A stretch of 64,000 nt of DNA from Clostridium sulfidigenes (GTDB taxonomy: Bacteria > Bacillota > Clostridia > Clostridiales > Clostridiaceae). Below are positions 1-8,876 of the stretch, in pieces. Below the pieces are notes generated by a model. The model saw only the letters and a program-made list of their open reading frames with translations. It ran no database searches and was not told the DNA's origin. The stretch covers positions 310,001 through 374,000 of the forward strand of contig NZ_JPMD01000001.1 of assembly GCF_000732635.1 (NCBI RefSeq). The letters are read 5' to 3'. A program made the translations under genes and the position numbers. The stretch's first letter is position 1, and each line of letters starts with the position of its first letter.

Positions 1-587
1 ATACTGCCCTTGAAGAAGGTGAAATAGATGCAAACTATTTTCAGCATGTACCTTTTTTAGAAGCTACAGTTAAGGAAAAATCTTATGATCTTTCTTATAC
101 AACAAAGGTACACCTAGAACCAATGGGAGTATATTCAGAAAAATTAGATGATATGGGGGATATTAAAGATGGTGCGGAAATAGCAATTCCTAATGATCCA
201 TCTAATGGAGCAAGAGCTTTAAAACTTTTAGCTAAAAATGGAGTAATTGAAATTTCAGATGGGGATCTAGTAACTGCAAAAGATATTACTTCAAATCCGA
301 AAAACATTAAGATTACAGAGCTAGATGCAGAACAGTTACCAAGGGTTCTAAAAGATGTAGAATTAGCAGTAATAAATACTAACTATGCTTTAGAGGGGGG
401 ACTTAACCCTTTGAAAGATGCTTTAGCAATTGAAGGTACAGATAGTCCATATGCTAATATCATTGCTGTTAGAACTGAAGATAAAGAAAAGGATAAAATA
501 AAAGCTTTAACAAAGGCAGCCACTTCTGAAGAAGTAAGAAAATACATCGAAGATAATTATAAAGGAGCTATTGTTCCTGGGTTTTAA
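1..587 (+). CDS. MetQ/NlpA-type ABC transporter substrate-binding lipoprotein, 3' part
   Basis: The reading frame is already open at base 3 and runs to TAA at 585-587, so the signal peptide and start lie outside the window. Visible segments are typical of the NlpA/MetQ periplasmic-binding family: ALEEGEIDANYFQHVPFLE near the left edge, then IAIPNDPSNGARALKLL and LAVINTNYAL further on. In Gram-positives these are lipid-anchored on the outer membrane face and deliver methionine or a related amino acid to a MetN/MetI importer. The transporter genes are presumably to the left. The substrate is inferred from the family. A start at the internal ATG 123 would cut the fold and is not believed. Confidence 0.85.
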   Translation, partial: TALEEGEIDANYFQHVPFLEATVKEKSYDLSYTTKVHLEPMGVYSEKLDDMGDIKDGAEIAIPNDPSNGARALKLLAKNGVIEISDGDLVTAKDITSNPKNIKITELDAEQLPRVLKDVELAVINTNYALEGGLNPLKDALAIEGTDSPYANIIAVRTEDKEKDKIKALTKAATSEEVRKYIEDNYKGAIVPGF

Positions 588-889
588 ATCTATCAAAATG
601 TATATAATAGATATGAATATATGGATATAATATGTATTTTTAATAATATATTTAAACTTTTATTGCAAGTTTCTTAATATGAAGGTATAATTTGTTTGCA
701 AAGAATACATAGTTTTGATAAAATATCATTGTTAATGTAAATGTAAGTAATTATAATTATTAAATTAGGTAATTAATTTATTACTAAAATTTAGTATGCA
801 TATTAATAACTACATAAGGTATTAAAGTGCTTTAAATAGGTTATAATAATTTTATTAACAAAGGCTATTATATATTGGGAGGTTACATT
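588..889. other. Intergenic region between metQ-like gene and efp
   Basis: Very AT-rich, 302 bp. A TATAAT at 842-847 is a plausible -10 for efp, but the -35 is weak (attaaa around 821). I see no convincing terminator after the metQ-like gene and no ORF or conserved RNA. Confidence 0.4.
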
Positions 890-1447
890 ATGATATCAGC
901 TGGAGATTTAAGAAAAGGAACAACTTTTGAAGATGGTGGACAAGTTTACACTGTTGTAGAATTTTTACATGTTAAACCAGGTAAGGGTGCTGCCTTCGTT
1001 AGAACTAAATTAAAAAATGCTATAACTGGAGCGGTTACAGAAACAACTTTTAACCCAACTGCTAAATTCCAAGAAGCAGTAATAGAGAGAAAAGAAATGC
1101 AGTATCTTTATTCTGATGGAGAGTTATACTACTTCATGGATCAAGAAACTTTCGAGCAAATTCCTTTAAACTACGATAAAGTAGAAGAAGCTATAAAGTT
1201 CTTAAAAGAAAACATGTTTGCAATAATTAAATTCTACAAGGGTGAAGCTTTCTCAGTAGAAGCTCCAAACTTCGTTGAATTATTAATTACAAACACTGAA
1301 CCAGCAGTTAAAGGAAATACTGCAACTAACGTGTTAAAACCAGCTACAGTAGAAACAGGGGCAATAGTTCCAGTTCCTCTATTTGTAAATGAAGGAGACA
1401 CAATTAGAGTTGATACTAGATCAGGAGAATATATGGAAAGAGTTTAG
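890..1447 (+). CDS. efp: Elongation factor P
   Basis: Full-length 185-aa EF-P with the usual three beta-barrel domains: N-terminal KOW-like, central OB, C-terminal OB. EF-P enters the ribosomal E site and relieves stalling at consecutive prolines. The loop [10 protein letters not shown] carries the conserved basic tip residue (Lys32) that is modified in some bacteria. The C-terminal stretch with [17 protein letters not shown] is the family signature. The start is ATG 890, preceded by TGGGAGG; the upstream in-frame TTG at 875 lies on the SD itself. In Firmicutes efp commonly sits just before the spoIIIA operon, as here. It ends at its own terminator. Confidence 0.97.
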   Translation: MISAGDLRKGTTFEDGGQVYTVVEFLHVKPGKGAAFVRTKLKNAITGAVTETTFNPTAKFQEAVIERKEMQYLYSDGELYYFMDQETFEQIPLNYDKVEEAIKFLKENMFAIIKFYKGEAFSVEAPNFVELLITNTEPAVKGNTATNVLKPATVETGAIVPVPLFVNEGDTIRVDTRSGEYMERV

Positions 1448-1460
1448 TCCATATTGAGCT

Positions 1461-1493
1461 AGCTTTCATAATTGAAGGCTAGTTTTTATTTGA
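1461..1493 (+). terminator. Intrinsic terminator of efp
   Basis: CTAGCTTTC (1461-1469) pairs with GAAGGCTAG (1476-1484), with one G-T pair, and is followed by TTTTTATTTG. Confidence 0.85.
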
Positions 1494-1548
1494 TCTATGA
1501 ATACATATTTAATAGGTTGCAGAGATATATGAAAACATACTGTTTTTA

Positions 1549-1605
1549 ATAAGTGCTTCATATAATGAAATATTATATTTCGTTATATGAAGCACTTATT
1601 TTTTG
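1549..1605 (+). terminator. Long hairpin between efp and spoIIIAA
   Basis: A 17-bp stem (1549-1565 with 1583-1599) followed by a T-rich run. It is the second terminator-like hairpin within 150 bp and fully insulates the sporulation operon from efp. It may end a short unannotated transcript or simply reinforce termination. Confidence 0.75.
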
Positions 1606-1686
1606 CAAAAAATAAAAAAATAAAAATATTATAGTAATAATTATACATGAAAGGTAATAACAATTAAGTAAGAAAGGGTGAGTTGC

Positions 1687-2604
1687 ATGATTACTAAAGA
1701 TGTTTTGGATATACTATCTCCTTCTATTAGAAATGAAGTTATAAACTATGACCATGGTGGAAAACTACAAGAAATTAGATTAAAAGTTAACAAACCTCTT
1801 ATATTTATAAGCAATAATAAGGAGATAAGAACAAGTTATAATACAAAACTAGAGGACATAAAGATAATTATTCAAAAGATAAGTAGCTACTCCATATACG
1901 CCTTTGAGGAAGAAATCAAACAAGGATATATAACTATTCAAGGTGGTCACAGAGTTGGAATTTGTGGTACCTGTGTTATAGAAGAAAACTCTCTTAAGAC
2001 TATAAAACACATATCTTCAATTAATATACGTATTGCTAGAGAGGTAAAGGGATGTAGTGATGGAATCTTACCTTTTATTATTAAAGATAATTCTATATTA
2101 AACACTATAATAATATCTCCACCTAAATGTGGGAAAACAACTATATTAAGAGATTTATCAAGGGAGATATCTAATGGATTGTCAAGATATGGGTTAAGTG
2201 GCAAAAACGTAGCTATTATTGATGAAAGAAGTGAAATTGGAGCATGTTATAGAGGGGTTCCTCAAATGGATGTAGGCATTAGGACAGATATATTGGATAA
2301 CTGCCCGAAAAGTCAAGGAATAATCATGGCCATTAGAAGTATGGCTCCTCATCTTATAGTATGTGACGAAATAGGTACCTATAAAGATATGGAGAGTGTT
2401 GTGGCAGCATTAAATTCAGGTGTAAATGTAATAACGACTATCCATGGATTTAGTGAAAAGGATCTCTATAATAGACCAGTATTCAAAGAAATTTTAGAAA
2501 ATAAAGTTTTTCAAAGAGCTGTAATTTTAAGTAATAAGTGTGGCATTGCAACCATAGAATATATATATGATTTTACAAAAGGTGAGAAAGTAAGGGGGTG
2601 GTAA
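1687..2604 (+). CDS. spoIIIAA: Stage III sporulation protein AA, ATPase
   Basis: 305-aa secretion-type ATPase, related to type II/IV secretion motors, that powers the SpoIIIA-SpoIIQ channel linking mother cell and engulfed forespore. Walker A PPKCGKTT lies near residue 145-152 and Walker B VCDEIG near 224. The C-terminal part with ITTIHG is typical of the family. ATG 1687 is preferred because the SD AAAGGGTG lies about 7 nt upstream; GTG 1678 overlaps that SD. First gene of the eight-gene spoIIIA operon. Expression from sigma-E in the mother cell is known for the family, but I could not identify a convincing sigma-E promoter. Confidence 0.97.
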   Translation: MITKDVLDILSPSIRNEVINYDHGGKLQEIRLKVNKPLIFISNNKEIRTSYNTKLEDIKIIIQKISSYSIYAFEEEIKQGYITIQGGHRVGICGTCVIEENSLKTIKHISSINIRIAREVKGCSDGILPFIIKDNSILNTIIISPPKCGKTTILRDLSREISNGLSRYGLSGKNVAIIDERSEIGACYRGVPQMDVGIRTDILDNCPKSQGIIMAIRSMAPHLIVCDEIGTYKDMESVVAALNSGVNVITTIHGFSEKDLYNRPVFKEILENKVFQRAVILSNKCGIATIEYIYDFTKGEKVRGW

Positions 2605-2607
2605 TAA

Positions 2608-3126
2608 ATGATAAAAGTAATAGGTTTTATTCTCATAGTAGTTTCATCTACTATTTTAGGATTTTCCTATGGAGAAAAATTTAAAAAAAGAGTTAGAGAG
2701 TTAAAGGAATTTCAGCGAGGCGTATATGTATTAAAGAATGAAATAAATTTTACCCATGCATTACTTCCAGAGGCTCTTAATAAGGTCTATGAAAAATGTG
2801 AAGAACCCATAGCTGGAATTTTTAAGGAAGCGTCAGAATTAATTATTAGCAGCGAAGAATGTGATGTAAATAGTTGTTTTATTCATAGTCTAGATAAAAG
2901 AGTGGACAAATTATCCTTAACTAAAGATGATCTAGGCATATTTTTAGATTTTACTAAAAGCCTAGGTGAGATGGATATAGAAGGACATAATGATATGTTT
3001 GCACTAACTCTAGAAAATTTGGGAAAAGCAATTAAGAATGCCGAATATAACATTGATAAAAACGTGAAGATGTATAGATACCTAGGGTTTTCCTTCGGTG
3101 CCATGATAGGAATTATTTTAATGTAA
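2608..3126 (+). CDS. spoIIIAB: Stage III sporulation protein AB
   Basis: 172 aa, the usual size. An N-terminal hydrophobic helix (IGFILIVVSSTILGFSYG) is followed by a mostly helical cytosolic domain and a C-terminal hydrophobic segment (YLGFSFGAMIGIILM). This resembles the type II secretion platform protein GspF, to which SpoIIIAB is structurally compared. It begins 4 nt after spoIIIAA, with GGGGGTGG as SD inside the end of spoIIIAA. It sits in the mother-cell side of the forespore septum and is needed for late forespore gene expression. Confidence 0.95.
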   Translation: MIKVIGFILIVVSSTILGFSYGEKFKKRVRELKEFQRGVYVLKNEINFTHALLPEALNKVYEKCEEPIAGIFKEASELIISSEECDVNSCFIHSLDKRVDKLSLTKDDLGIFLDFTKSLGEMDIEGHNDMFALTLENLGKAIKNAEYNIDKNVKMYRYLGFSFGAMIGIILM

Positions 3127-3141
3127 GGAGGCGTGTGGATT

Positions 3142-3339
3142 TTGTTAGATATAAGTATAATAGTGAAAATTGGTATAGTTGGAATTGTAATGATAGTTTT
3201 AGATAAGGTTTTAGATAGTGGAGGGAAAAAGGAATATGCAGTTATTAGTAATTTAGCAGGAATAGTAATAATACTAATATTAGTGATTAGTTTGGTTTCA
3301 AAGCTATTCAATGCAATACAAACTTTATTTTACTTTTAG
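3142..3339 (+). CDS. spoIIIAC: Stage III sporulation protein AC
   Basis: Small integral membrane protein with two predicted helices around a conserved LDxxGKKEYA loop, the hallmark of SpoIIIAC. TTG 3142 gives 65 residues, close to the family's length, with AAGGAGG ending 10 nt upstream. GTG 3133 would sit on top of that SD. Part of the membrane platform of the feeding-tube complex, between spoIIIAB and spoIIIAD. Confidence 0.93.
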   Translation: MLDISIIVKIGIVGIVMIVLDKVLDSGGKKEYAVISNLAGIVIILILVISLVSKLFNAIQTLFYF

Positions 3340-3348
3340 GAGGAAACT

Positions 3349-3732
3349 ATGGATATTATCAAAATAGTATCCTTTGCACTAATAACTCTTCTTATTGTGA
3401 TAATGGTAAAAAGGGAAAGACCAGATATTGCACTTTTAATTAGCTTAATAGCAGGCATAATAGTATTTATGTTTTTAGTTAGCAAGCTAACTATAATAGT
3501 AAATTTCCTTCAAACCTTATCTAATAAAGCTAATATAGACATAGTGTACTTGGATACAGTATTTAAAATTTTAGGTATTGCATATTTATCATCCTTTTGT
3601 AGTGAAATTTGCAGGGATGCTGGTGAGAGTAGTATTGCATCAAAGGTTGAATTTGCTGGTAAAATATTAATTCTTACTCTTGCAATACCAATACTAATGG
3701 CTGTAATGCAAACAATATTAAAGATAATGTAG
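3349..3732 (+). CDS. spoIIIAD: Stage III sporulation protein AD
   Basis: 127 aa, strongly hydrophobic with about four membrane segments. The conserved core around VYLDTVFKILGIAYLSSF and CRDAGESSIASKVEFAGK is typical of SpoIIIAD. It has an AGGAGG SD 9 nt downstream of spoIIIAC. Known role: membrane component of the mother cell-forespore channel; the exact function in the complex is unsettled. Confidence 0.95.
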   Translation: MDIIKIVSFALITLLIVIMVKRERPDIALLISLIAGIIVFMFLVSKLTIIVNFLQTLSNKANIDIVYLDTVFKILGIAYLSSFCSEICRDAGESSIASKVEFAGKILILTLAIPILMAVMQTILKIM

Positions 3733-3740
3733 GTGTAAAT

Positions 3741-4895
3741 ATGAAGAAAAGTATATTTGTTTTAATAGTTATGATCATATTTTTAATTCCTATAAAAGCT
3801 TATGGTAATGATGAAGTAAATATAGATGATGAGCAAATGAGCAAAATAAATGGACTATATGATTATATAAGTAATCTGGATACTGGAACTGAATTACTAA
3901 AGGATATGTCGCCTAAGGAATTTGTACAAAGTTATATGAAAGATGGACAAGGCTCCTTAGAAAGAAAAGAAATATTAAAGATGGCTTTGGGATACTTATT
4001 TAAAGAAATAGTAGTATCTTTTAAAATAATAGGACAACTTATCATAATAGCTATAGTTTGTGCATTATTAAATAATCTTCAAAATGCCTTTAGCAATGAA
4101 AAGTTGTGTAATGTAGCATATTTTGCTTGCTTCTCTGTGATGATTATACTGATTGCTCGAGGATTTTATATAGGAGTGGAATTAACCCAACAGGTTATAA
4201 ATAGTATAAGTGATTTTATGGTAGCGCTAATGCCGGTGCTTATAATGTTACTGGCAAGTGTAGGAAGTGTAAGTCAAGCTGTGGTAATGGATCCCATTAT
4301 TATGGGTGTATGCACCTTAGGAACTAAGCTTTATTCTTCTATAATCATACCTATAATTTGTATGAGTTTTGTCCTAGACTTTGTAAATAACATATCTAAT
4401 GAATATAACGTTAAGAATTTGACTAGTTTACTTAAAAAGTTTGCTCTATGGGTTCAAGGTATTTTTCTAACAATTTTCGTTGGTATTATAACAATTAGGG
4501 GAATTGTAGGAAATAGTTTTGATGTGGTGACCACAAAAACAGCTAAATTTGCCATGGACAGTTTTATACCTGTAGTAGGTAAAACTTTGTCTGATGCCTT
4601 TGCAACAGTAGCCAGCTACACCTTACTTTTGAAAAACTCAGTTAGTCTATTAGGTGTAGTAATTCTTATATCTATAATTTTACTTCCTATAATAAAGATT
4701 TTTGTTATGGGATTCATGTATAAACTAACTTCTGCATTATTACAACCAGTAAGTGATAATAAAGTAACTAATATTATAGATGCTGCAGGAGGATCTTTGA
4801 TGCTACTTGGTTCTTGCATTATATGTGTCAGTGTAATGTTTTTTATAATGATTGCTATAATAGCTGCTACAGGTAAAGGATTTATTCTAATGTAG
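3741..4895 (+). CDS. spoIIIAE: Stage III sporulation protein AE
   Basis: 384-aa polytopic membrane protein with an N-terminal signal-like helix (IFVLIVMIIFLIPIKAYG) and about eight hydrophobic segments. SpoIIIAE is the largest membrane protein of the SpoIIIA complex and has been compared with export-apparatus or permease-like proteins. It starts 8 nt after spoIIIAD. The loop TRGIVGNSFDVVTTKTAKF and the following DSFIPVVGKTLSDA segment are family hallmarks. Confidence 0.95.
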   Translation: MKKSIFVLIVMIIFLIPIKAYGNDEVNIDDEQMSKINGLYDYISNLDTGTELLKDMSPKEFVQSYMKDGQGSLERKEILKMALGYLFKEIVVSFKIIGQLIIIAIVCALLNNLQNAFSNEKLCNVAYFACFSVMIILIARGFYIGVELTQQVINSISDFMVALMPVLIMLLASVGSVSQAVVMDPIIMGVCTLGTKLYSSIIIPIICMSFVLDFVNNISNEYNVKNLTSLLKKFALWVQGIFLTIFVGIITIRGIVGNSFDVVTTKTAKFAMDSFIPVVGKTLSDAFATVASYTLLLKNSVSLLGVVILISIILLPIIKIFVMGFMYKLTSALLQPVSDNKVTNIIDAAGGSLMLLGSCIICVSVMFFIMIAIIAATGKGFILM

Positions 4896-4931
4896 ATATT
4901 AGATTAATTTTTGTTAAAAGTAGGTGATGGA

Positions 4932-5528
4932 ATGATAGAAGCCTTAGGAAAGTGGATAATAACCATATGTGTGGCAATATTTTTTTCTACAGCAGTACAA
5001 ATGATATTACCAGATAATTCATTAAAAAAGTATTGTAATTTTGTTCTTGGGTTAATTGTTTTTGTAGTTATATTAAGTCCTATTTTAAAAATATTTAATG
5101 AGGAGCTACAAGTGAACAAAATAATTGAAGAATCTGCAGACTTAGTATTCAATGATAAAGGTGAGAGAAATTATGAAGAATATAGACAGGCTAATATAAA
5201 TAGTACATTAGAAAGGTTTAAAAGCAATTTAGAAAAACAATGTGTAGCTGATTTAGAGAAAAATTTTAAGGGAGATCGGTATAGTGCCAAGGTAGATGCA
5301 GCTTATGACAATGAAAATAGCATTTTTCTTATTGAAAGAATTGAGATAGGAATTAATGATGGTTCAGTGGAAAGGGTAAAAAAGGTACAAATCGGTGATG
5401 AGTCAGTTCAAGTAGACAATCAAGATTCTTCAACAGATAAAAAATCAATGGAGGTTAGAAATTTTATTAGCTCTACTTACGATATAGATGAGGAAAATAT
5501 ATATGTATACAAACTTAATAATAATTAA
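4932..5528 (+). CDS. spoIIIAF: Stage III sporulation protein AF
   Basis: 198 aa: two N-terminal membrane helices followed by a soluble domain that ends in SSTYDIDEENIYVY, as in other SpoIIIAF proteins. ATG 4932 has TAGGTGATGG as SD; the upstream TTG at 4911 has none. The soluble domain is predicted to belong to the ring-building motif family of the SpoIIIA complex. The low-complexity linker before the last domain varies in this family. Confidence 0.93.
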   Translation: MIEALGKWIITICVAIFFSTAVQMILPDNSLKKYCNFVLGLIVFVVILSPILKIFNEELQVNKIIEESADLVFNDKGERNYEEYRQANINSTLERFKSNLEKQCVADLEKNFKGDRYSAKVDAAYDNENSIFLIERIEIGINDGSVERVKKVQIGDESVQVDNQDSSTDKKSMEVRNFISSTYDIDEENIYVYKLNNN

Positions 5529-5563
5529 ACATAAATTTTATATAGAAGTTTGGGGGGATAAAA

Positions 5564-6268
5564 GTGTCAAATAATCTTAAAAAAATATTTGAAGATATTT
5601 TTAAGGGAAAAGGAGGTGAGAGCAAACAGCAAGATAAAGATTCTAAAAATACTATAGGAGAAAGTGGTAAAAAGCCAAAGGTGATAAATTCTAATCTATT
5701 AACAAATTTAGCCATAGTATTTTTAGTTGGAGTTCTATTATTAATAGTAGGAAGTATGTTTACAAAGGACAATAGTCCAAAGGGAAGTGACAGTGGAACT
5801 GCTAATGTAGTGGCAATAGGTGGTGATGAAATACAAAAGAATACAGATACTACATCTTCAGCTGTAGATAAGGCTTATAAGGAGAAGATGCAAGAAGAAT
5901 TAATTAGTTTATTAGAGAAAATAGAAGGTGTAGGTAAAGTCCATTCTATGATTTATTTCGAAAGTGGACAAGAACAGGTACCAGTATTTAATGAAGAAAC
6001 TTCAACTAGTGTTACTAGTGAAAAGGACAATGGTGGGGGACAAAGGGAGATAACACAAGAAAATGGTGGGAGTACAGTAGTTATGGAAAATAAGGAAAAT
6101 CAACAACAACCCTTTATAACAAAAACTTATAATCCTACCATTACAGGTATTTGTGTAGTAGCTGAAGGAGCTGGGGATTCAGTGACAGAATTAAGGATAC
6201 GTCAAGCTGTAATTAAATTATTTGGTCTTTCAGATGATAAAGTACAGGTATATCCTATGAAAAAGTAG
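5564..6268 (+). CDS. spoIIIAG: Stage III sporulation protein AG
   Basis: 234 aa with a GTG start at 5564 and GGGGGGAT as SD. A cytosolic charged N-terminus is followed by one membrane helix (LAIVFLVGVLLLIVGSMF) and an extracytoplasmic ring-forming domain. B. subtilis SpoIIIAG assembles a large oligomeric ring through this domain. The Gly/Asn/Gln-rich insertion around residues 155-185 lies within the ring domain, where SpoIIIAG proteins carry a beta-triangle insertion. The C-terminus with ITGICVVAEGAGD fits the family. Confidence 0.95.
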   Translation: MSNNLKKIFEDIFKGKGGESKQQDKDSKNTIGESGKKPKVINSNLLTNLAIVFLVGVLLLIVGSMFTKDNSPKGSDSGTANVVAIGGDEIQKNTDTTSSAVDKAYKEKMQEELISLLEKIEGVGKVHSMIYFESGQEQVPVFNEETSTSVTSEKDNGGGQREITQENGGSTVVMENKENQQQPFITKTYNPTITGICVVAEGAGDSVTELRIRQAVIKLFGLSDDKVQVYPMKK

Positions 6269-6310
6269 CATATAAATGTGATATAAATAAAAAATTCGGG
6301 GGGAACTATA

Positions 6311-6799
6311 ATGAATAAAAAACAAACTATAATTATTTCTTCACTAGTAGTATTAATTTTATTTGCAGGTTATTTAGCGACTCAAGTAAATGGACCACTT
6401 TATGTGAGTGATACAAAGGGAAATGATGGAACTACAATTAGTGCATCAACTAATGCAAATTATTTTACAGAAGCAAGATTACAACGTGATAACAATGCCA
6501 CTAAAACTCTTCAAACTTTAAAGGCTTTATTAGATGATGAAAATACTCCACAAGATCAAAAGGCAGAGGCTGCGGATGAATATAAGAATTTAGCACTTCA
6601 ATCTGATAAAGAAGTTAAAATTGAATTAGCACTTAAAGCTCAAGGATTTGAAGAAGCCCTTTGTACTTTAGATAAGGAAAAGGCTACAGTGGTAGTTAAA
6701 CATGAAGGAGAGCTTTCAGACCAACAAGTTAGACAAATTAAAGATGTAGTTATGAGTAAAGCTGATATAAAAGATATAGAAATAAAAGTAGCTGAATAA
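6311..6799 (+). CDS. spoIIIAH: Stage III sporulation protein AH
   Basis: 162 aa: an N-terminal membrane anchor (TIIISSLVVLILFAGYLATQV), a variable linker, then a ring-building domain whose end reads VVVKHEGELSDQQVRQIKDVV. SpoIIIAH is the mother-cell ring that docks with forespore SpoIIQ across the intermembrane space. The SD is GGGGGGAA. Last gene of the operon; a strong hairpin terminator starts at its stop codon. Confidence 0.95.
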   Translation: MNKKQTIIISSLVVLILFAGYLATQVNGPLYVSDTKGNDGTTISASTNANYFTEARLQRDNNATKTLQTLKALLDDENTPQDQKAEAADEYKNLALQSDKEVKIELALKAQGFEEALCTLDKEKATVVVKHEGELSDQQVRQIKDVVMSKADIKDIEIKVAE

Positions 6800-6801
6800 C
6801 T

Positions 6802-6860
6802 AAACATATTTTGTTTTAAAAACAGTAGAGTAAAAATCTGCTGTTTTTAATATGTTTATA
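6802..6860 (+). terminator. Terminator of the spoIIIA operon
   Basis: Nested stem: an outer AAACATATT/AATATGTTT and an inner AAAAACAG/CTGTTTTT, ending in TTTATAG. Confidence 0.85.
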
Positions 6861-6917
6861 GGGTAATATTTATAAAAGTGGGTAATATAAAAATAATGAG
6901 TATTTCTATTATAAAAT

Positions 6918-6946
6918 TTGTAAAAGAAATTGTTATCTGATATAAT
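6918..6946 (+). promoter_or_regulatory. Sigma-A type promoter of the Asp23 gene
   Basis: TTGTAA (6918-6923), a 17-bp spacer, then TATAAT (6941-6946) preceded by TG at 6938-6939, giving an extended -10. The ATG of the Asp23-family gene lies 41 nt downstream. Confidence 0.8.
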
Positions 6947-6986
6947 ATGAATATTATTAATCACACTGGTAAGGGGGTAGTGAATT

Positions 6987-7385
6987 ATGGAAGAAAATAT
7001 ATTAAATGAAGTTCCTACAGAGGAAGAAGTTGGTATAGTAAGAATATCTGACGAAGTTATTGGTGTAATAGCTAGTCTTGCAGCATCCGAAATAGAAGGT
7101 GTTGCAGGTATGAGTGCTGGATTAGTAGAAGATATAAGTAAAAAGCTCACTGGTAAAAAGAATATATCAAAGGGCGTTAAAGTAACTATGGATAACGATT
7201 CTGCAGTAATAGATTTACATATGTCCGTGGAGTATGGTATAAAGATACCGGATATGTGCTTAAAGGTGCAGAAAAATGTTAAGAACACTGTTGAAACTAT
7301 GACAGGTTTAAATGTATCATTAGTTAATATTAACGTGCAGAATATTATATTTCCTAAGATGAACAAAGAAGAGGAAATAGAGTAA
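6987..7385 (+). CDS. Asp23/Gls24 family envelope stress response protein
   Basis: 132 aa, covering the whole Asp23 domain. Signatures are RISDEVIGVIASLAASEIEGV near the N-terminus, then GVKVTM, a conserved IDLHMSVEYG beta strand and VQKNVKNTVETMTGL. These are small cytosolic proteins, some membrane-associated, linked to cell-envelope stress. This member corresponds to the YqhY type that sits between efp/spoIIIA and nusB in Firmicutes. It has its own promoter and a hairpin after it. Confidence 0.9.
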   Translation: MEENILNEVPTEEEVGIVRISDEVIGVIASLAASEIEGVAGMSAGLVEDISKKLTGKKNISKGVKVTMDNDSAVIDLHMSVEYGIKIPDMCLKVQKNVKNTVETMTGLNVSLVNINVQNIIFPKMNKEEEIE

Positions 7386-7389
7386 TTTT

Positions 7390-7416
7390 AAACACCCTCT
7401 AGTGAAGAGGGTGTTT
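7390..7416 (+). terminator. Hairpin after the Asp23 gene
   Basis: Perfect 11-bp stem AAACACCCTCT/AGAGGGTGTTT with an AGTGA loop. The T-tract is short (TTTCC), so termination may be partial and allow read-through into nusB. Confidence 0.6.
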
Positions 7417-7620
7417 CCATGTGTAAAATTAACTTATCCATGTCATGATGTGGAGTTTAATTTCAATTTTAAAAACATAATATTAATAAGATGATATAAG
7501 GAGCTTATACATAAGAAACTCCCGTTTCAGTGGATTTATATAGATAATTCATTTATAAAAAGTTACAAAAAACTTATTAGGAAAAATAACAAACAAGAGA
7601 TATTTTATGGAGGTATATAT

Positions 7621-8022
7621 ATGAATAGAAGAAAAAGTAGAGAGATAGCAACTAGGTTAATATTTGAAATATCAATTAACAAGGAGAGTTATGTAGATAT
7701 TATTGAAAATTTTCGTGAAAATACAGAGGAAAAAATAGAGGATATAGACTTTGAATATGTAATAAGAGTATTAAAGGGAGTATCTGAAAATGAAGCTCAA
7801 ATTAATGAAACTATTTCTAAGTATCTAGTAAAATGGAAATTAGAAAGATTACCAAAGATGAACTTAGCTATTCTGAAAATGGCAACTTATGAAATCTTAT
7901 TTGATGAAGATATTCCAAACAAAGTTACTATTAATGAAGCTATAGAACTTGCAAAGAGGTATGGAGATGATAATGCACCATCATTTATAAATGGGGTGTT
8001 AAATAATTTAATTAAAAAGTAG
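7621..8022 (+). CDS. nusB: Transcription antitermination factor NusB
   Basis: 133-aa all-helical protein, the usual length. It binds boxA RNA with NusE (S10) and promotes antitermination of rRNA operons. Family motifs: SREIATRLIFEI at the N-terminus, LPKMNLAILKMATYEIL in the centre and the C-terminal FINGVLNNL. The SD is ATGGAGGT. It opens the long housekeeping operon with folD 8 nt downstream. The 235-bp leader before it holds no recognised RNA motif. Confidence 0.95.
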   Translation: MNRRKSREIATRLIFEISINKESYVDIIENFRENTEEKIEDIDFEYVIRVLKGVSENEAQINETISKYLVKWKLERLPKMNLAILKMATYEILFDEDIPNKVTINEAIELAKRYGDDNAPSFINGVLNNLIKK

Positions 8023-8030
8023 GTGTATTT

Positions 8031-8876
8031 ATGGGAACAAAATTAAGTGGAAAAGACTTGGCAGTTCAACATAAAAGCGAAATTAAAGAATTAATTGCAA
8101 GCAGAGTGATAAAAGGGAAAAGACCTCCAAGGCTAGTATCAATAATTGTTGGTGAAGATGGAGGATCTATTTCATATACTCGAGGACAAAAAAAGGTAAG
8201 TGAGGAGCTTGGAATATTGTATGAAACAAAAATGTTTTCAGAAAATATTTCTGAAGATAAGCTTATTGATGAAATTAAAGAGTTAAATCAAGATAATTCT
8301 GTTGATGGAATAATAATTCAATTACCTCTTCCAAAAGCATTAAATGAAGAAAGAGTTTTAGATGCTGTTGATGTAGAAAAGGATGTAGATGGACTTACAG
8401 ATTTTAATCTAGGAAAGATGTATAAGGATAAAAAATCTTTCATGCCATGTACAGCTAGGAGTGTTCTTGAACTTATTAAATCTCAAGTAGATATAAAGGG
8501 AAAAGAAGCAGTAATAATTGGACGAAGCAACATAGTTGGAAAGCCAGCAGCTTTTTTACTTCTTAAAGAAAATGCTACTATTACTATATGTCATTCAAAA
8601 ACTATAGATATAGAAAGTGTTTGTAAAAAAGCAGATATTTTAGTTTCTGCCATAGGAAAACCAGGCTTTGTAACTAAAGATTTTGTTAAAGAGGGTGCCA
8701 TAGTTATAGATGTAGGAACTACTATGGTGGAAGGTAAGGTCAAAGGCGATGTAAACTTTGAAGAAGTAATAGAAGTGGCTAGTTTGGTAACTCCAGTACC
8801 TGGTGGAGTAGGCGCTATGACAACAACTATGCTTATGAAGAATACCTGTGAGGCATGGTTAAAAAATGTACAGTAA
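8031..8876 (+). CDS. folD: FolD, methylenetetrahydrofolate dehydrogenase (cyclohydrolase activity doubtful)
   Basis: 281-aa Rossmann-fold enzyme of one-carbon metabolism. FolD normally oxidises methylene-THF with NADP+ and hydrolyses methenyl-THF to formyl-THF. The motifs VDGIIIQLPLP, the dinucleotide loop VIGRSNIVGKP and the C-terminal TPVPGGVGAMTTTML are all present. However, in the Tyr-x3-Lys catalytic motif the sequence reads Y49-T-R-G-Q53: the lysine needed for cyclohydrolase chemistry is Gln (codon CAA). In human MTHFD1 the equivalent Lys-to-Gln change removes cyclohydrolase but keeps dehydrogenase activity. The gene may thus encode a dehydrogenase only. It overlaps xseA by 11 nt. Confidence 0.93.
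   Translation: MGTKLSGKDLAVQHKSEIKELIASRVIKGKRPPRLVSIIVGEDGGSISYTRGQKKVSEELGILYETKMFSENISEDKLIDEIKELNQDNSVDGIIIQLPLPKALNEERVLDAVDVEKDVDGLTDFNLGKMYKDKKSFMPCTARSVLELIKSQVDIKGKEAVIIGRSNIVGKPAAFLLLKENATITICHSKTIDIESVCKKADILVSAIGKPGFVTKDFVKEGAIVIDVGTTMVEGKVKGDVNFEEVIEVASLVTPVPGGVGAMTTTMLMKNTCEAWLKNVQ

Noticed and set aside
6800-7366. 188-residue minus-strand ORF opposite the Asp23 gene
   Set aside because: Antisense shadow of a well-supported Asp23-family gene with promoter and SD; the frame's Ile/Phe/Ser-rich composition is typical of such shadows.
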